Notes: generated by a model not told the origin, from the letters alone. A DNA stretch of 64,000 nucleotides from Atrina japonica (GCA_030159075.1 BROG01001159.1:50157-114156); one strand, 5' to 3'. Shown: positions 47,470-59,770, counted from the first letter of the stretch. Numbers and translations: made by a program.

Positions 47470-49010
47470 AAGGATGAAAAATGGCCCTGTGACAGAATCA
47501 GATGATTTTACTTTTAAAATGCAGAGTGTTCAACCATATTTTGAAACTTGATGTACATTTCTGAGTAAAACTCCTTTATATCATCATTTTGTGGTTAAAT
47601 CATGAAACTTTGACAAAAATCACATATTTCGGGAATTTATTTTTAAAAAATTATCTGTTCGGATATACATTCAGTCAAGTGACACATATGTATTTATCTA
47701 AGTTCATGGGTTACAAGGTTATTTTGGGGTAAAAGCAGTGAAAATGATTGAAAATCATAGATTTTTGGAAATTATTCATAAACATTATCCATTTTCATAT
47801 ATATCCAATCAAATGACACATGTTCCTATATGTAGGGTCATTATATATTTAAAAAACTAAAAGTTCCAAAACAATGGTTTTTCAAGGTTATTTTGGGGTA
47901 AAAACAGTGAACAATGATTGAAAACCACAGGGTTTGGGGATTTATTTATCAAAATTATCTGTTCGAATATACATTCAATCAATTGACACATATGTGTTTA
48001 TGTAGATCCATTCCATATCTCAAATAATATAAGGTTCCAACAAACATGGTTTTTAAAGGTTATTTTGGGAAAAAACTAGTGAAAAATGATTGAAAATCAC
48101 AGATTTTGGGGAATAATTTATTAAAAGTTTCTGTTTTGATATATGTCCAATCAAATGATACAAATGGCTAAATGTAGGGTCATTTAATATTTCCAAAAAA
48201 AATCAAAAGTTATGAAAAATGGTTTTACAATGTTCCTTTGGGGTAAAAAGTGAACATGACTGAAAATCACAAATTTTGAGGAATTATTTATCAAAAGTAT
48301 CCGTTTTGATATATGTCCCATTAAATGATACATATAGTTATATGTAGGGTCATTTAATATCTCAAAAAATTAAACGTTCCAAAAAATGGTTATATAAGTT
48401 TATTTTCGGATGAAAGCAGTAAAATTGATTGCAAATCACAGATGTTGGGGAATTATTTATTAGAATTATCCGTTTTGATATATTTACCATCAAATGACAC
48501 GTATGGCTATATGTACATAATATAGGGTCATTCACTATCTTAAAAAACTAATTTTGGGGTACAAACAGTGCAAAATAATTGAAGATCACGTGAAATTATT
48601 TATCAAAATTATCCATTAAAATATGCAAACGATTAAGTGTCATTTTGTCTTCGGTGGGGTCATCCCATATCATAAACACTGAAAAGTTTCAGAAAATGGT
48701 TTTACAAGGTTATCTGTAGATAAAAACCGTGTAAAATGATTGAAAATCACAGATTTTGGGAAGTTTTTTAAAACATTGTATTGTGTGATATTTGTACAGT
48801 CAAGTAACCCATAATTCTGTCGTTACGTGCGGTCATTCCATATCAGAAACATTTGGAAAGTTCCAATAAATGGTTATTTAGGGGTGAAATCATGGGAAAT
48901 GACTGGTAATCATAGATTTCGGATTTATTTGTCTGTTGAAATTCATTCTAATCAAGTGACATTTTGGTCTCAAATGTTGGTTATTCTCTGTCATGTTCTA
49001 ACGACACATT
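47470..49010 (+). repeat. Tandem array, unit about 170 bp
   Basis: Eight or nine units with TGAAAATCACAGATTTTGGG, a TTATTTATCAAAATTATCC box, a TCAAATGACACATATG box, TAGGGTCATTTAATATCTC and a GGTTATTTTGGGGTAAAA box. Similarity is highest in the middle units; outer units decay. Confidence 0.8.
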
Positions 49011-50865
49011 CGAAAAATTAATTCTTATGTATAGTGAATTTTTCGGGTGAAGAAAAAAAAACACATTGAAGATATAGAGAAACCGCATATTTATGGAAAT
49101 GATATATGAAGTTCATCTCTTGTAATTTTTTTTGTTTTATTAGATATTAGAAGAATATTTTTCCACAAGTTTCAATTCTTAAGCATAGATAGCCAGGACG
49201 ATTTTTAATGGAAATGACAATATTTCTTGTTTGAATGAAATTAATAGGCTTGTGTTATGTCTTCGTTATATGTTGGTAGCATCTGTACAAAACACGTGAT
49301 TGTCTGAACAGAGAAATAATACATTTGTACTGTCATTTAAATGACTTGTAATCCAACACCAAAACATGCTACCATGAACACTTCCCATACCTGTGAGTAA
49401 GCATGAGGATTGGCACCGAGGTTATATATATATCTCTTCACATCCTCGCTTTAACGTCCCATAAGCGAGTAATCCAGACGGTGTCTCATATCTGACATCT
49501 ACCCTCCAACCTGTTTGACTTGGGTAGCCCAGGTCAGACCCTTATTTCTATCCATCTATTACCTTTCATTGTTGGTAATATACTACTAGTAATGCTTTCA
49601 ATCATTTTTGAAGTTCAACGGAAACGATTTTTTTTTCGTATACACTTTTATATGACCCATACAACCAATAATTAGAAAACTGCAATGTCGAAAACCACAC
49701 AGGTATCGAGATATTTACCTGTAAACAACTAAACATACCCATGACCCGATTTACCGCCTTTGGTAACGATCGGCAAATCTCGGAGCGCTTGGAGTGAGAC
49801 GTAAATGTGGTGGTGTCCGCTATCCTTATCATTGTCAAAATATCAATACAGACGTATGTATGTGAAAAGCGCAATTGTTTACAGCGTATACGCATTTAGA
49901 TGTAAGAAAAATTTATGGATAATAAAGAGGTGCTAATTCTTTTCAAAAATATTCATGTTTTTTTTTTATGTTTGATAACTGAAAATATATAAATGCACTA
50001 TAATACTGTCCTCAAAATAAAGAATCCCCTACATGTAAGTCGCCGTACGTCATGATTTATTTTGTAACTTATTATTTATCCTACCTGTATAGGTAACACA
50101 GTTTCACAGTTAATCACCTGTCAATCATTGTATCAATCCAATTAACGTCAGTATGTATACTATGAACAGACGCCTGTTTTTTTCAGTCAAGTGAGAAAAC
50201 AGCGCTCGTGTATGTCCACTTCACCTTCTATTTTGGTGTTTCAATAATTATTTTAGCAGCGGTGTATAAAACTAAAACTAAAAAGCTTTTTATATCACAT
50301 TCTCTTGATATCAGTTTAAATATATTCGTATCTCTGAAAAAAATGCATAATTTCAAAATATAATAATTTTACACGGTCTGTTTTATCGTTTGTGAACACA
50401 GGGGCTTGGTTTTACTCGTATCATCCATGGTAAATTTACACGTTTGATGTACAATTTAAAACCAGGGATCAGTAAAATTAAATGATGAAAAATTGTCAAG
50501 TTTTTCTTCATAAGTATGACTAAAATGAAATATCAATTCGAAAACAGAAGTTTCAAATAGACAAAGTTTTGGGAAAAAAATGCAATGTAAAGCATTTCGC
50601 TAGTATTGCTGGGACCGGGCTTGAACGAAAGAAAATTAATTTTAAAAATATTTCCTCTATATCGATTTTAATAAATAAATTTAATATTTCTGAATTTCAT
50701 GTATAATTTCGTGTCATTATTATTTTGGGTGGTCTATTTTATCATCGACATAAGTTACACACCTGTATAATGACCGAATTTTAATCATGGTACACACGCG
50801 TGTTGGATGTAGGCTTTCATTGTAATGGTCCGTAAAATCAGTGACGCCAGTAGTTATTGGTAGCT
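49010..50865. other. No feature recognised
   Basis: Intergenic, AT-rich. No frame, array or element that I can place. Confidence 0.35.
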
Positions 50866-50867
50866 TC

Positions 50868-50969
50868 ATAGCGGGCCATTTGAATTTTGCCGCCAGGGGG
50901 CGTTTTGTACGTATTGATGACGTCATCAGAATGCTGGCTACCGATTGGTCAATTCAAATGGCCCGCTAT
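50868..50969. mobile_element. Palindromic MITE-like element with internal CRE
   Basis: The ends ATAGCGGGCCATTTGAATT and AATTCAAATGGCCCGCTAT are perfect inverse copies. The interior has the 14-bp palindrome TGATGACGTCATCA (50915-50928). A second, inverted copy lies at 53528-53627. Confidence 0.8.
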
Positions 50970-51889
50970 AGATCATAGAACTGATGATCTAAACGAAGCT
51001 CGCACACTAAGTAGTGTTTAGTCGCTACAATATTTTAAACTTGCCGCTACAGAATAACACAACATACATAACACATGCATACTTTTAGTTAAGGTTTCTT
51101 TTCTAATAAGATGGTTGGCCTTTAAAGGGAACCGTTGATTGCTCCGAAAAGCTGAATAAGGGAGACTCTAGTATGTGTCGAGTAGACGTCGCCAACAACC
51201 AACTTCTCATTCTTTCTCTATCATCAGTCGATTTAGCTCTGCCTTGTGTTGTCAAAGATTGACTAATTGTTCCTGAGCTAGTACATACTTTACAAGTGTT
51301 GGAAATGGAGGCTCAGGTCTAGGTGGTCCCTGGTGTTGTGTAGTAGGTGAAGATTGTCTAGTAGGTCATGATGGGGTCCTACCAGAATATATTGGCCTGT
51401 GTCGCCTTACTACAATACGTGTCCTCTGTGTAAGAATGATTCTCGTGTTTCTCTCTTCAGGATGCATACCAATGTCGGATGAGTTATCCATGATGAACTA
51501 ATACCGAGATTCAGATAGTACTAGCTTATATAGAGTTTATGACGTATGTTGTGTACACTGTGCTTTCTTGTGATGTGAGTCCCAGACACCAAACAAGTCA
51601 CATAATCTCGAATGGCACTTTTACTCTCTCTTATCCCTTTTTCTCTCAATTTCCCCATCTCTCTCTCTCCATCTCTCACGTTTCCCACATTTCTTTCCTT
51701 TCACCCCTGTTCTGATTCTTTATATTATTTGTCTTTGGGTTTACACATAAACAAGAAGAAGAAGAAAAAAAAAGAATGGGTGGTCTGCATCTATATAGTG
51801 GTAAGAAATGTTGGAAATCAGATCACATCGACGAAGGGCCAGTTGTTGAATATGGAAACAAGAAAGAGACAAAGTCGGCAGATCTAAGA

Positions 51890-52170
51890 CTGATTATTAT
51901 AATTGCGTTATACACGTCTGCTTTATATCTTCTAATAAGTCGTATTCCTCTGAGTCACCGTATCTGTGTAGATACATACTGGATACTGTATGTTTACACC
52001 TTAATAACGAACATACAATACACAACTATATCCTCTAATAAGTCGTATAATTTTATTCCTCTGCGTCACTGAATCTGTGTATAATACTGTATAACCAAAA
52101 TACAATACACAAACACAAGGTAATTTTTCATCAAGTCTAATACCCCGCTAACGAGAACTTTCGAAATAAT
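51890..52170 (+). repeat. Left arm of an inner inverted repeat
   Basis: Matches the reverse complement of 53080-53270 over ATATCTTCTAATAAGTCGTA, ATCTGTGTAGATACATACTG, TACACCTTAATAACGAACAT and GGTAATTTTTCATCAAGTCT boxes, with an internal partial duplication in this arm. Confidence 0.75.
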
Positions 52171-52795
52171 CTGCACATGCAGAGTGATATCTCTTTTATC
52201 CCAACCATAAAGTCTGTACAGAGTGATCACTCCTTTATTCCAATCATAATGTCTTAACAGAGTGATCTCCCCTTTTATCCCAACCATAAAGTCTGTGCAG
52301 AGTGATCTATCCTATGTCACAATCATAACGTCTGTACAGAGTGATTTTCCCTTTTGTCCCAATCGTAACGTCTGTATAGTTATCTTCCCTTTTGAACCAA
52401 TCATAGTGTTTATACAGATATAACAAAATTCAGATACCAAAGTATAAATCAATAGAATGTCCAGGACAGACATACAAATCCTGTAAAAATGGACAAACAC
52501 GGACCTCTGGAAACCAAGAGGTGGGATCAGGTGTCACCGCTTCTGGAATAATGAATGGTCTTCCCTTTTGGCCCAATCATAACATCTGTATAGAGTGATG
52601 TTCCATTTTGTCCCAATCATAACGTCTGTTTATAGTGATCTTCCCATTTGGTCAAATCATAGTGTCTATACAGAATGATCTTCACTTTTGTCCCATTCAT
52701 AACGTCTGTATAGAGTAATTTCCCCGTTTGTCCCAATTATAGTGTCTTTACAGAGTGATATTCCCTTTTCTCCCAACCAAAAGAAGAGATCACTC
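52170..52795 (+). repeat. Minisatellite, unit about 39 bp
   Basis: Repeats of TCCCAATCATAACGTCTGTA followed by a CAGAGTGATCTTCCCTTTTG stretch, about twelve copies, interrupted at 52425-52545 by a Penelope-like tail. Confidence 0.85.
52425..52545 (-). mobile_element. Penelope-like 3' tail inside the minisatellite
   Basis: Contains TTCAGATACCAAAGTATAAA through AAGAGGTGGGATCAGGTG. It inserted into the 39-bp repeat and is 5'-truncated like the other tails. Confidence 0.7.
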
Positions 52796-53079
52796 TATAT
52801 GGACTGTATGTACTAAACCAGAGAGGGAGGGTGGGTAGTGAAAGCAGGAAGTATAGGGAGGATAGCCATCTTGGCTATTGGATCATGGGGTATCTAGTTT
52901 TTCAGGGACTGACTAATCTCATGGCAGGAGAGAGAACAATAGAATTGTTCACTGTTCTAGCTTACACAGTTTCAAAGTTCAATAGGTTCGATAGGTTATA
53001 GAGGTCATTCCTTTCAGTGTGACAGAAGTCTAGGATACCTTATATGAGATCCTCCTAAACATCATTCAATGCAGAATAT

Positions 53080-53270
53080 TTCAAAAGTTCTCTTTAGCGG
53101 GGTATTCGACTTGATGAAAAATTACCTTGTGCTTGTGTATTGTATGTTGGTTATTAAGGTGTACACATAGACTATCTAGTATGTATCCACACAGATTCGG
53201 TAACACAGAGGAATGAAATTACACGATATATTAGAAGATATAAAACAGAAACGTATAACGCAAATCAATG
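53080..53270 (-). repeat. Right arm of the inner inverted repeat
   Basis: The inverse counterpart of 51890-52170. With the outer palindromic elements it makes a nested fold-back arrangement around the minisatellite. Confidence 0.75.
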
Positions 53271-53527
53271 AGACGGGCGGGGTACAGAGAGTATAAGTAA
53301 GGCATACAAAGAGAATAATTAAGGGATACAGAAAGTAAGGGTACAAAGGGAGTACGTCTAGTGTCATATAGGTAATCTCATGCGTATCAGTAAAGTAAAA
53401 CGTACTGTTGTGTATGTTTCTCTAGACTTTCAGAGTTACGAGTGCAAAGTTATACGTGTTTTACTTCATTCTTATGCATTATACATAGTCACAGTAGGAC
53501 GACACTAATTATCTGCAGACAATGTCA

Positions 53528-53627
53528 CTATGCCATTTGAACTGACCAATCAGAAGCCAGCATTCTGATGACGTCATCAAAATCGTTAAAAACGCCCCCT
53601 AGCGGCAAAATTCAAATGGCCCGCTAT
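53528..53627. mobile_element. Second palindromic MITE-like element, inverted
   Basis: Reverse orientation copy of 50868-50969 with the same TGATGACGTCATCA (53566-53579) and the AATTCAAATGGCCCGCTAT end. Its other end has decayed (TATGCCATTTGAAC). Confidence 0.8.
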
Positions 53628-53804
53628 GGAGCTGCCTTTAACTACTGACGCCAATAATGAAACAAAAAAATAAAATAATAAAACAGATCATTAAGTTCTT
53701 TTTCAGAAATGAGATTAAATTTAAATAGATTTTATTACAAAAACTGTATATAAAATACAAAAACAGAGTTTGTTATAAAAAGTGAACGAAAACATACCAT
53801 GTGT

Positions 53805-53990
53805 ATCAGCGGGTTCCGGGCCACCCCCGCCAAACCCAATTGCGGGTTCTGGCACAACCCTGCAACATCCACCAAAACCAAATTGCGGGTTCTGGGTCAC
53901 CCCAGCCAAACCCAATTGTGGGTTCTGACACAAATCCTATCCCCGAAAAATTGCGAAACATCTCCACCCGCCATCTCCCCACATTTTTCT
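53805..53990 (+). repeat. GC-rich minisatellite at the left edge of the Polinton-like block
   Basis: Four imperfect units ending CAAACCCAATTGCGGGTTCT, then ATTGCGAAACATCTCCACCC and CGCCATC. It is the same as 22970-23175 inverted, and the first sequence of GC-rich composition in this part of the window. It may be the terminal-repeat region of the element, but no matching inverted end lies inside the window. Confidence 0.7.
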
Positions 53991-54057
53991 CCGCCCACCC
54001 GCCTTCCCACCATCTCCCCCGCCATAACACGCCCTCCCTTCCTCCCGACCATGTGAG

Positions 54058-55205
54058 CGTGCCGTAAATCGAATCGGTGTTGATCAAGCGCTTCGACTGC
54101 GTGACGTCCCTCACAAAACTCCGGGACGACATCAAGAAGGCGGTCATGCGCCAACTCGAGGTCGAACACGGCACAGGGTTCCAGGATTCCTTCGAATACC
54201 GCGATTACTACAAGTCGCGGAAGAAACTCCTCACCCGCTTCGTCGATCCGTTTCCTCGAAGAGACCATTCTGGAAGATGTGCACAACGAGTTTCGACGCG
54301 TCAGACCGCTGAAATTCCAGAACGTCTTGATGGTGCTTTTTCGTAAGGAGGCAGACGTGAGGACGTTTCAAGGCAGGTCACACTTCGTCATCTCCGAAGA
54401 CGGCTACCGCGAGATCGTGACGGGCCTCCTGGACGTGATACCGGTGGCCAACCTCTCTAAGTCCTGGTTGGCCATCGATCGCTGCGAAACCACGTATTTA
54501 AATTTCACCGTCTATCGACCGTTCTCCGTCGCCAGCGGCTCCTACCTCCCCCTGCCGCCAGCACTGGCCTCGAAAAAATGCATCATCAACGTGAACATCA
54601 AGGACGAAAAATGTCTGATGTACGCCTCTCGATGCTGCACCACGACGACGTTCATCGAACCACCGCAACACGTCTCCAAGTACGCCGACTACCTGAACGA
54701 GCTCGACTACGAGGTGATTGACTTCTAGACGTCCCTGTCGCAGATTCTGCTCGTCGAGCAAAAAACCGCCATGCAATCAACGTCTACAGATTCGACGCGT
54801 TGGACATCCCTTTTCTCCAAACCTCCCAACAGCCGAATTCGATGAAACGCGTCACCCTGATGATGATCCGGGAGGGCGACGAGGCGCAGTACTGCTGGAT
54901 CAAGGATCCCTCGTGACTCTTCGTAGTCGAACCACAAATGCAAGATGTTCCTCTGCGACCTCTGTTTTTGTCTGTTCCACCTCGAGAAGACCCTCCTCTT
55001 GCATCCGAGTGTGCCGTACATCGAATCGGTGCTGTTCGAGCGCTTCGACTGCGTGACGTCCCTCATTAGACTCCGCGACTCGGTGCTTGCCGAGCAGATG
55101 GAGCCAGTGTACGTCCACAAGAATCTTCTCTCCGGGACAATGGAAGCTCGACGGACGCCCTGGGGAATTGGCGGCTCTCGGAGGCAGCGTAATAAAATCG
55201 CAATG
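54058..55205 (+). pseudogene. Polinton/Maverick DNA polymerase B, N-terminal region, frameshifted
   Basis: Protein-primed family B polymerases replicate Maverick/Polinton elements. Here successive frames carry the N-terminal region: a segment ending in the YRDYYKSRKKLLTRF stretch (to about 54255), a second frame (54256-54727) with LPPALASKKCIINVNIKDEK and SKYADYLNELDYEVIDF, a third (54730-54914) with INVYRFDALDIPFLQ and EAQYCWIKD, and a fourth (from about 54945) with a C-x2-C...H zinc-finger-like segment (CDLCFCLFHLEKTLLLH). In intact relatives these stand in this order in a single frame ahead of the exonuclease and polymerase domains. At least three frameshifts make it a pseudogene. A duplicate of its first 80 bp follows at 55008. 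Composition is GC- and CpG-rich, unlike the flanks. Confidence 0.75.
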
Positions 55206-55399
55206 TCATAGACCTCTATGACATTTTTTTCTCTCTCACAACGGCACCAACAACAGCTCCTCCAGAACATAGTTCCTCTGCGGGGCGGATGGAGATAGTA
55301 CACGTTGATGCCAAAGTGTTCAGAATACGTCGTGTTTGTCCATCGACAACATCGGATTGGTCACTCTCTTGATCTTTCCGCCATCCAATTTGCCGGGCT

Positions 55400-56015
55400 G
55401 GTATAGGTATCAACCTCGGCCATGGTGGGCACTGGTGAAAGGCGGTCGCGTTGTTTCGCGGGCGCCTCGGATCTCTGAGTTTATCACTTCGACGAACTCC
55501 GGCAGGCGTTTCGCCCACCCTCTATTCCATTCGTCGCTTCTCGGGGTACTGGTGAGCAAACAGTCATTCCACCAACGTCCTGTTGAACCGCTCGACGATG
55601 TCCTGGTCGGAGTGCACGTCGACGCGTCCTCTCCTGATCCGCACGTCATTTTTGACCATCAGACAGTTTACGGCTCCTACGAATTCGCGTGAACCACGGC
55701 CAACGCGTACTTGTACGTTTTTCTGCCCACACGGTCGAGCGGACGGAAGGGTAAATCCGCCTGGTGCGTCCTTTCTCTCTGACGGGCTCGGATTTCGGGT
55801 GGACGGTCTTTTTTGGCGGCAGTAGGTAGATTTGCCAGACGGCATGATGTTTGAGCTACTCGAGCGCCTCTTTTTTGTTCACGCCCGCCGCTTTTGTTTT
55901 TGATCTCTGCTTTGCCCCTCATCCTCATCCTCATCGAGACCCTGGGGGGGGGGGGGGCTCGTAATAGTCCTCCGATGTCGGTTAGCGAGAATTTGCCTCT
56001 GGCAATGAAAGTCAA
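55400..56015 (-). pseudogene. Polinton-type retroviral integrase (rve), broken
   Basis: On the minus strand one frame carries HQADLPFRPLDRVGRKTYKY, ending in a stop at 55677. The next frame continues with REFVGAVNCLMVKNDVRI, RRGRVDVHSDQDIVERFNRT, and a third with WAKRLPEFVEVINSEIRG. This is the D,D-35-E catalytic core typical of Maverick/Polinton integrases: the first Asp is in QADL and the Glu in VERFNR. The stretch between them is shortened, and the residues before REF read RGS instead of the expected Asp-containing turn, so the second catalytic Asp is gone. It lies opposite in strand to the polymerase fragment. It is dead, and the family call is strong. Confidence 0.75.
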
Positions 56016-56146
56016 TTGTACGAAGACTGTCCGCTAATTCAAAGTTACAAATAAATACGTTTTGCATACAGGAACTATTAACTGTGTCTGTTGTCTTGGT
56101 AATGGTGGTGCCCGTTTATTTAATACACGGTAATACTAGTAGCAGT

Positions 56147-56272
<126 letters not shown>

Positions 56273-56359
56273 TGTAGCAATGTAAATCGGAACCTAGGAC
56301 CTAGACAAGCTGCCCGTTATTAAAAGGTGTCTGCTGTAACAGTGGCGTATATGGTTTTA

Positions 56360-56360
<1 letters not shown>

Positions 56361-56431
<71 letters not shown>
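56361..56431 (+). repeat. (AT)n microsatellite
   Basis: Pure alternating AT of about 70 bp. Confidence 0.95.
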
Positions 56432-56432
<1 letters not shown>

Positions 56433-57068
56433 TTTCATATAAAATATATTAGAATACACATGTATGTTATTTGTTTCTTTTTCAGACTTTTTTCTGTAAA
56501 TAGGACAACAACAGCAATTAATCTTTCACAAACATTGTTTATGGTGGAAGTTTTAAGAAAAGTGCAACTGCCATTCCAGCAAATACACACCAGTTTTTAA
56601 CTCACCATTTGGATTTGATTTCTACATGTACATGTACTTGTACCTCGCCTGTACTTGAGAATTTTTTTTTCTATTTTGATACAAATTGAATTACATGCAT
56701 ATCAAAATTCAAAATTACATTTGTACCCACGTTTTTAGATGAAACTGATCATTTCTGTTTTCATAGTCAATTTGAATATCTCAAGGCTGCTGCTATACAT
56801 GCACCTGCTACCCAGTTCACAGTGAATTTTAGTCTCTCATGACTTACTACATACATGTCTCTGCTAGATCTACCCATGTCATAGTCAATTTGAATCTCTC
56901 ATGACTACAGTCTATTATAATTGCTAGATCTTCCCATTCCATACCAGTACTCAGTTTGAAACTTTCATGTCACTATGGATTATAGCTGTTACATATGTAC
57001 CCATCTACACTATCCATGTACAATTTATCTGCTACCCATTCTATATGTCAATTTGAATTTTATGATTA

Positions 57069-57069
<1 letters not shown>
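56432..57069. other. AT-rich DNA with a loose repeated motif
   Basis: The pattern 'CTACCCAT(T/G)...ATAGTCAATTTGAAT.TC' recurs about every 60-90 bp from 56740 to 57240, suggesting a decayed tandem repeat; there is no coding signal. Confidence 0.5.

Positions 57070-57124
<55 letters not shown>
57070..57124 (+). repeat. Poly-G run of 55 bases
   Basis: An uninterrupted G homopolymer; glycine-only frames through it are meaningless. It could be real or an assembly artefact. Confidence 0.95.
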
Positions 57125-57125
<1 letters not shown>

Positions 57126-57309
57126 AGGATTTACTACATATATACACGGTAAATCTACCCATTTCATAGTCAGTTGGAATCTCTTTACTGCTATAGTGTA
57201 CCTTCTTGATCTACCCATGCCATTTCGTCGTCAATTGGAATATTTTAACGACTATTATACATGTACATATTTATATAACTTAGGCATAAACATGATTAAA
57301 AAAGATGTG

Positions 57310-58460
57310 CTTGCATTCATTGACACATTTAATGCATTGAAACAGAGAAATATTGTTCATTGGAATAAAAGTTGCATTGAGAGATGATCCGCATGGTTGA
57401 AAATGATTGTTTGCGTGCTATTGAAATGCATGAAGCTGGGATGTCTCAAAACAATGTGGCAGGACTGTTTGGAGTTCATATTAGCTCTGTAAATGCTGTA
57501 TTGAGACGATATCAGCAAACTGGCACCGTTTGGCACAGCCCACAATCAGCACACCCGCTTGTGACATCACGTCGGCTAGATACATATATACGGACGTCAC
57601 GTTTTGGTAATCGAATCCAATTGACTTCTTTGACCGCTAGAAGCCTCCCTGATAATCGACGAACAAGTCCTCGTACCGAAAGGAATAAATTGCGAGAAGC
57701 CAGCAAATTATTTTGACTTCCTGCTATCCGTCCTCTTTTCAGGAGTCACCGTGTTGCGATGCTAGTGTAGTATAGGAGGCATCGTCGTTTGAATAACAGA
57801 AATTAGGCGGGAGTTCTGTTTTCGTACAAGTGGAAATTTCATCTCGACAGCAGTTACTATCGTGTCCGGCTTATCGTTTTGCCCGAGAAAGTTAAATTGA
57901 AGCCTATGCTATTCAGCGTCGCCAATTCGGCGGGTGAGTATTGTGGTCTGGGGGGGGGGGGGGGGTTGGATTTACAACACATTGAATGACCAATTTGATG
58001 ATAACGGAAGGCAATTTAATTTGAGTACGTTACCGTGAAGAGATTGTACGTCATCGCGTCATTCCATCGTTCACACCAAACAACGTAACGTCATTCTAAA
58101 TCAGGGCAACGCACATCTGCACACTGTACGCGTTCTAAGTGATAATCTATAGCAACACACCGTAAATGTTGTGCCCTGACCTGCGATGCCACCGGGTGTA
58201 TCGCCTATACTATATGTTTGAAATGAAATGGAATGGCGACTTCATCAAGAGTCAGATCCGCATGTTACGTTGGACTTTTTGAGTCGTTCTTTATTGCGGA
58301 TATGGTGGGACACTTCCCAGGCATTTTTACATACCAGATCTCGTTCATTGCGCCGTATGTGTGAATGATGCATCGGTGCAAATGACGGTCATACACGCTA
58401 TTACACTTGTTCAACCTTTTTGCACCCGCCTTACTTTCAGTGGCTGTTCCTCTCAATCAT
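57310..58460 (+). pseudogene. Tc1/mariner-like transposase, decayed
   Basis: The 57384-57716 frame has the N-terminal helix-turn-helix region of a Tc1-like transposase: ENDCLRAIEMHEAGMSQNNV, then LRRYQQTGTVWHSPQSAHPL and a second DNA-binding segment with QLTSLTARSLPDNRR. Downstream, broken frames keep traces of the catalytic domain, including a KWKFHLDSSYYRVR-type stretch near 57830, a YREEIVRHRVIPSF stretch near 58030 and NQGNAHLHTVR near 58100 (where intact relatives have the second Asp of the DDE triad; here it reads GNA). Many stops and frameshifts are present. It lies in AT-rich DNA between the two Polinton-like blocks. Confidence 0.75.
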
Positions 58461-59690
58461 AATGGACACAAGTCGTTATACATTTTTTGAATTGAAAGAC
58501 AATGCATTATATTGAATCTGAAATAAAAATGAAATTCTAAATGTATACAGTACATTCAGCTTTACCGACAACCTTTGTATAAAGAACACATGGTCACAAA
58601 CACCAATAGTACCATTTGTGTACAATATGTATATATGTATTAACCCATTTTTTGTTTTTGTTTTCACTTTCGTAATTAATCACTGAAGCAGGATAATTTG
58701 AATTCATTTGAAAGATCTTGTTTAAACTACATATAAATTCACAACATTGTGAGATAATCAAGAGCAGATTTCTTGAACGAGGGTGGGGGTATAATTAGAG
58801 TTGATTGAAAGGTCAAATAATGTTGTAATATTCTTTACTGCTATTATACTTGAATTATCTGACAGACTTTAAACTAGTTTCTTTTTTACGGTATATTTTA
58901 ATCTTTATTTATATACAAAGAACATTACAAACAAGCTCAATATTAAATAATAGTTAACCACCCACTGATAAAAATGTCAATGTTTAACTTCTGTATTTTC
59001 CGATGAGTATAGATGACGAGTGCATATTAACCTAAACGTTTGACTTTAAGATGAACACTTGTTTAAAAGGTGGAATTTACATTAAAGTGGACATTGACAT
59101 TTCTACCAAATAAGTTTCAGCTGGAAAGTAGTAATATAATTGGTGGGTCAAAAAGGATATTTTGGACAACAACAGAAAAACAAAAACAAAAAACAAAAAC
59201 AAAAAAACAAACAAAAAGCAACAACTTAAACACCCACCTGAGTAAAAACATCGCTCAGGCTCATAGAACAATGACTACACTTAAATTTGCTATGAGATAC
59301 CTCTACGCAATTTAAGAAAAGTCTTAGTCGTGTTAGATAGATCTAAAACTTTCTAATATTTTTCTAAACATTTAATCCAGAGTGCTAGCGCTGATCATGT
59401 CGTTGATTTCGAATATTTATAAAACATATGTAGTTTATACATGCTACCTTGCAAGGCATATCCTGTATTACCAGAGGACAGACGAGTTGGATGTTGTAGC
59501 AAATTAAATCGGTTTACCTATATGCAGGGCAAACACAATAGAGAGAAAGTGAAATAAAACAAAGCGTAGACAAACGTTTTAACATCATAAATAGATAGAC
59601 AAATCCAGATTGGACCCAGAATTCCAATTCAGAGAGAATATTTTTTTTTTCACCGCGGCAGCTGGGCGCGAACATTTTGTTAATTTATTT
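58460..59690. other. No feature recognised
   Basis: AT-rich intergenic-type DNA with an A/C-rich low-complexity stretch near 59175-59220. Confidence 0.4.
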
Positions 59691-59770
59691 TTATTATTTT
59701 TTCAACTTTTTATTTAAAAACATAATTATGGGTTTTAAACATTTTTTGACAAATTTGTTTGTTGTTGTGC

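Noticed and set aside
52165..52795. CRISPR-like array
   Set aside because: The repeats are contiguous 39-bp minisatellite units without unique spacers, and this is a eukaryotic window. The arrays at 38.3 and 34.8 kb were rejected for the same reason.
53799..54286. Proline/asparagine- or glycine/tryptophan-rich proteins across 53.8-54.06 kb
   Set aside because: They are translations of the GC-rich minisatellite; the Polinton frame starts only after it, and the minus-strand continuation to 54286 is a shadow of the polymerase fragment.
54498..55303. Minus-strand ORFs of up to 192 codons at 54.5-55.3 kb
   Set aside because: They are shadows of the polymerase N-terminal fragment; no motif is recognised on the minus strand.
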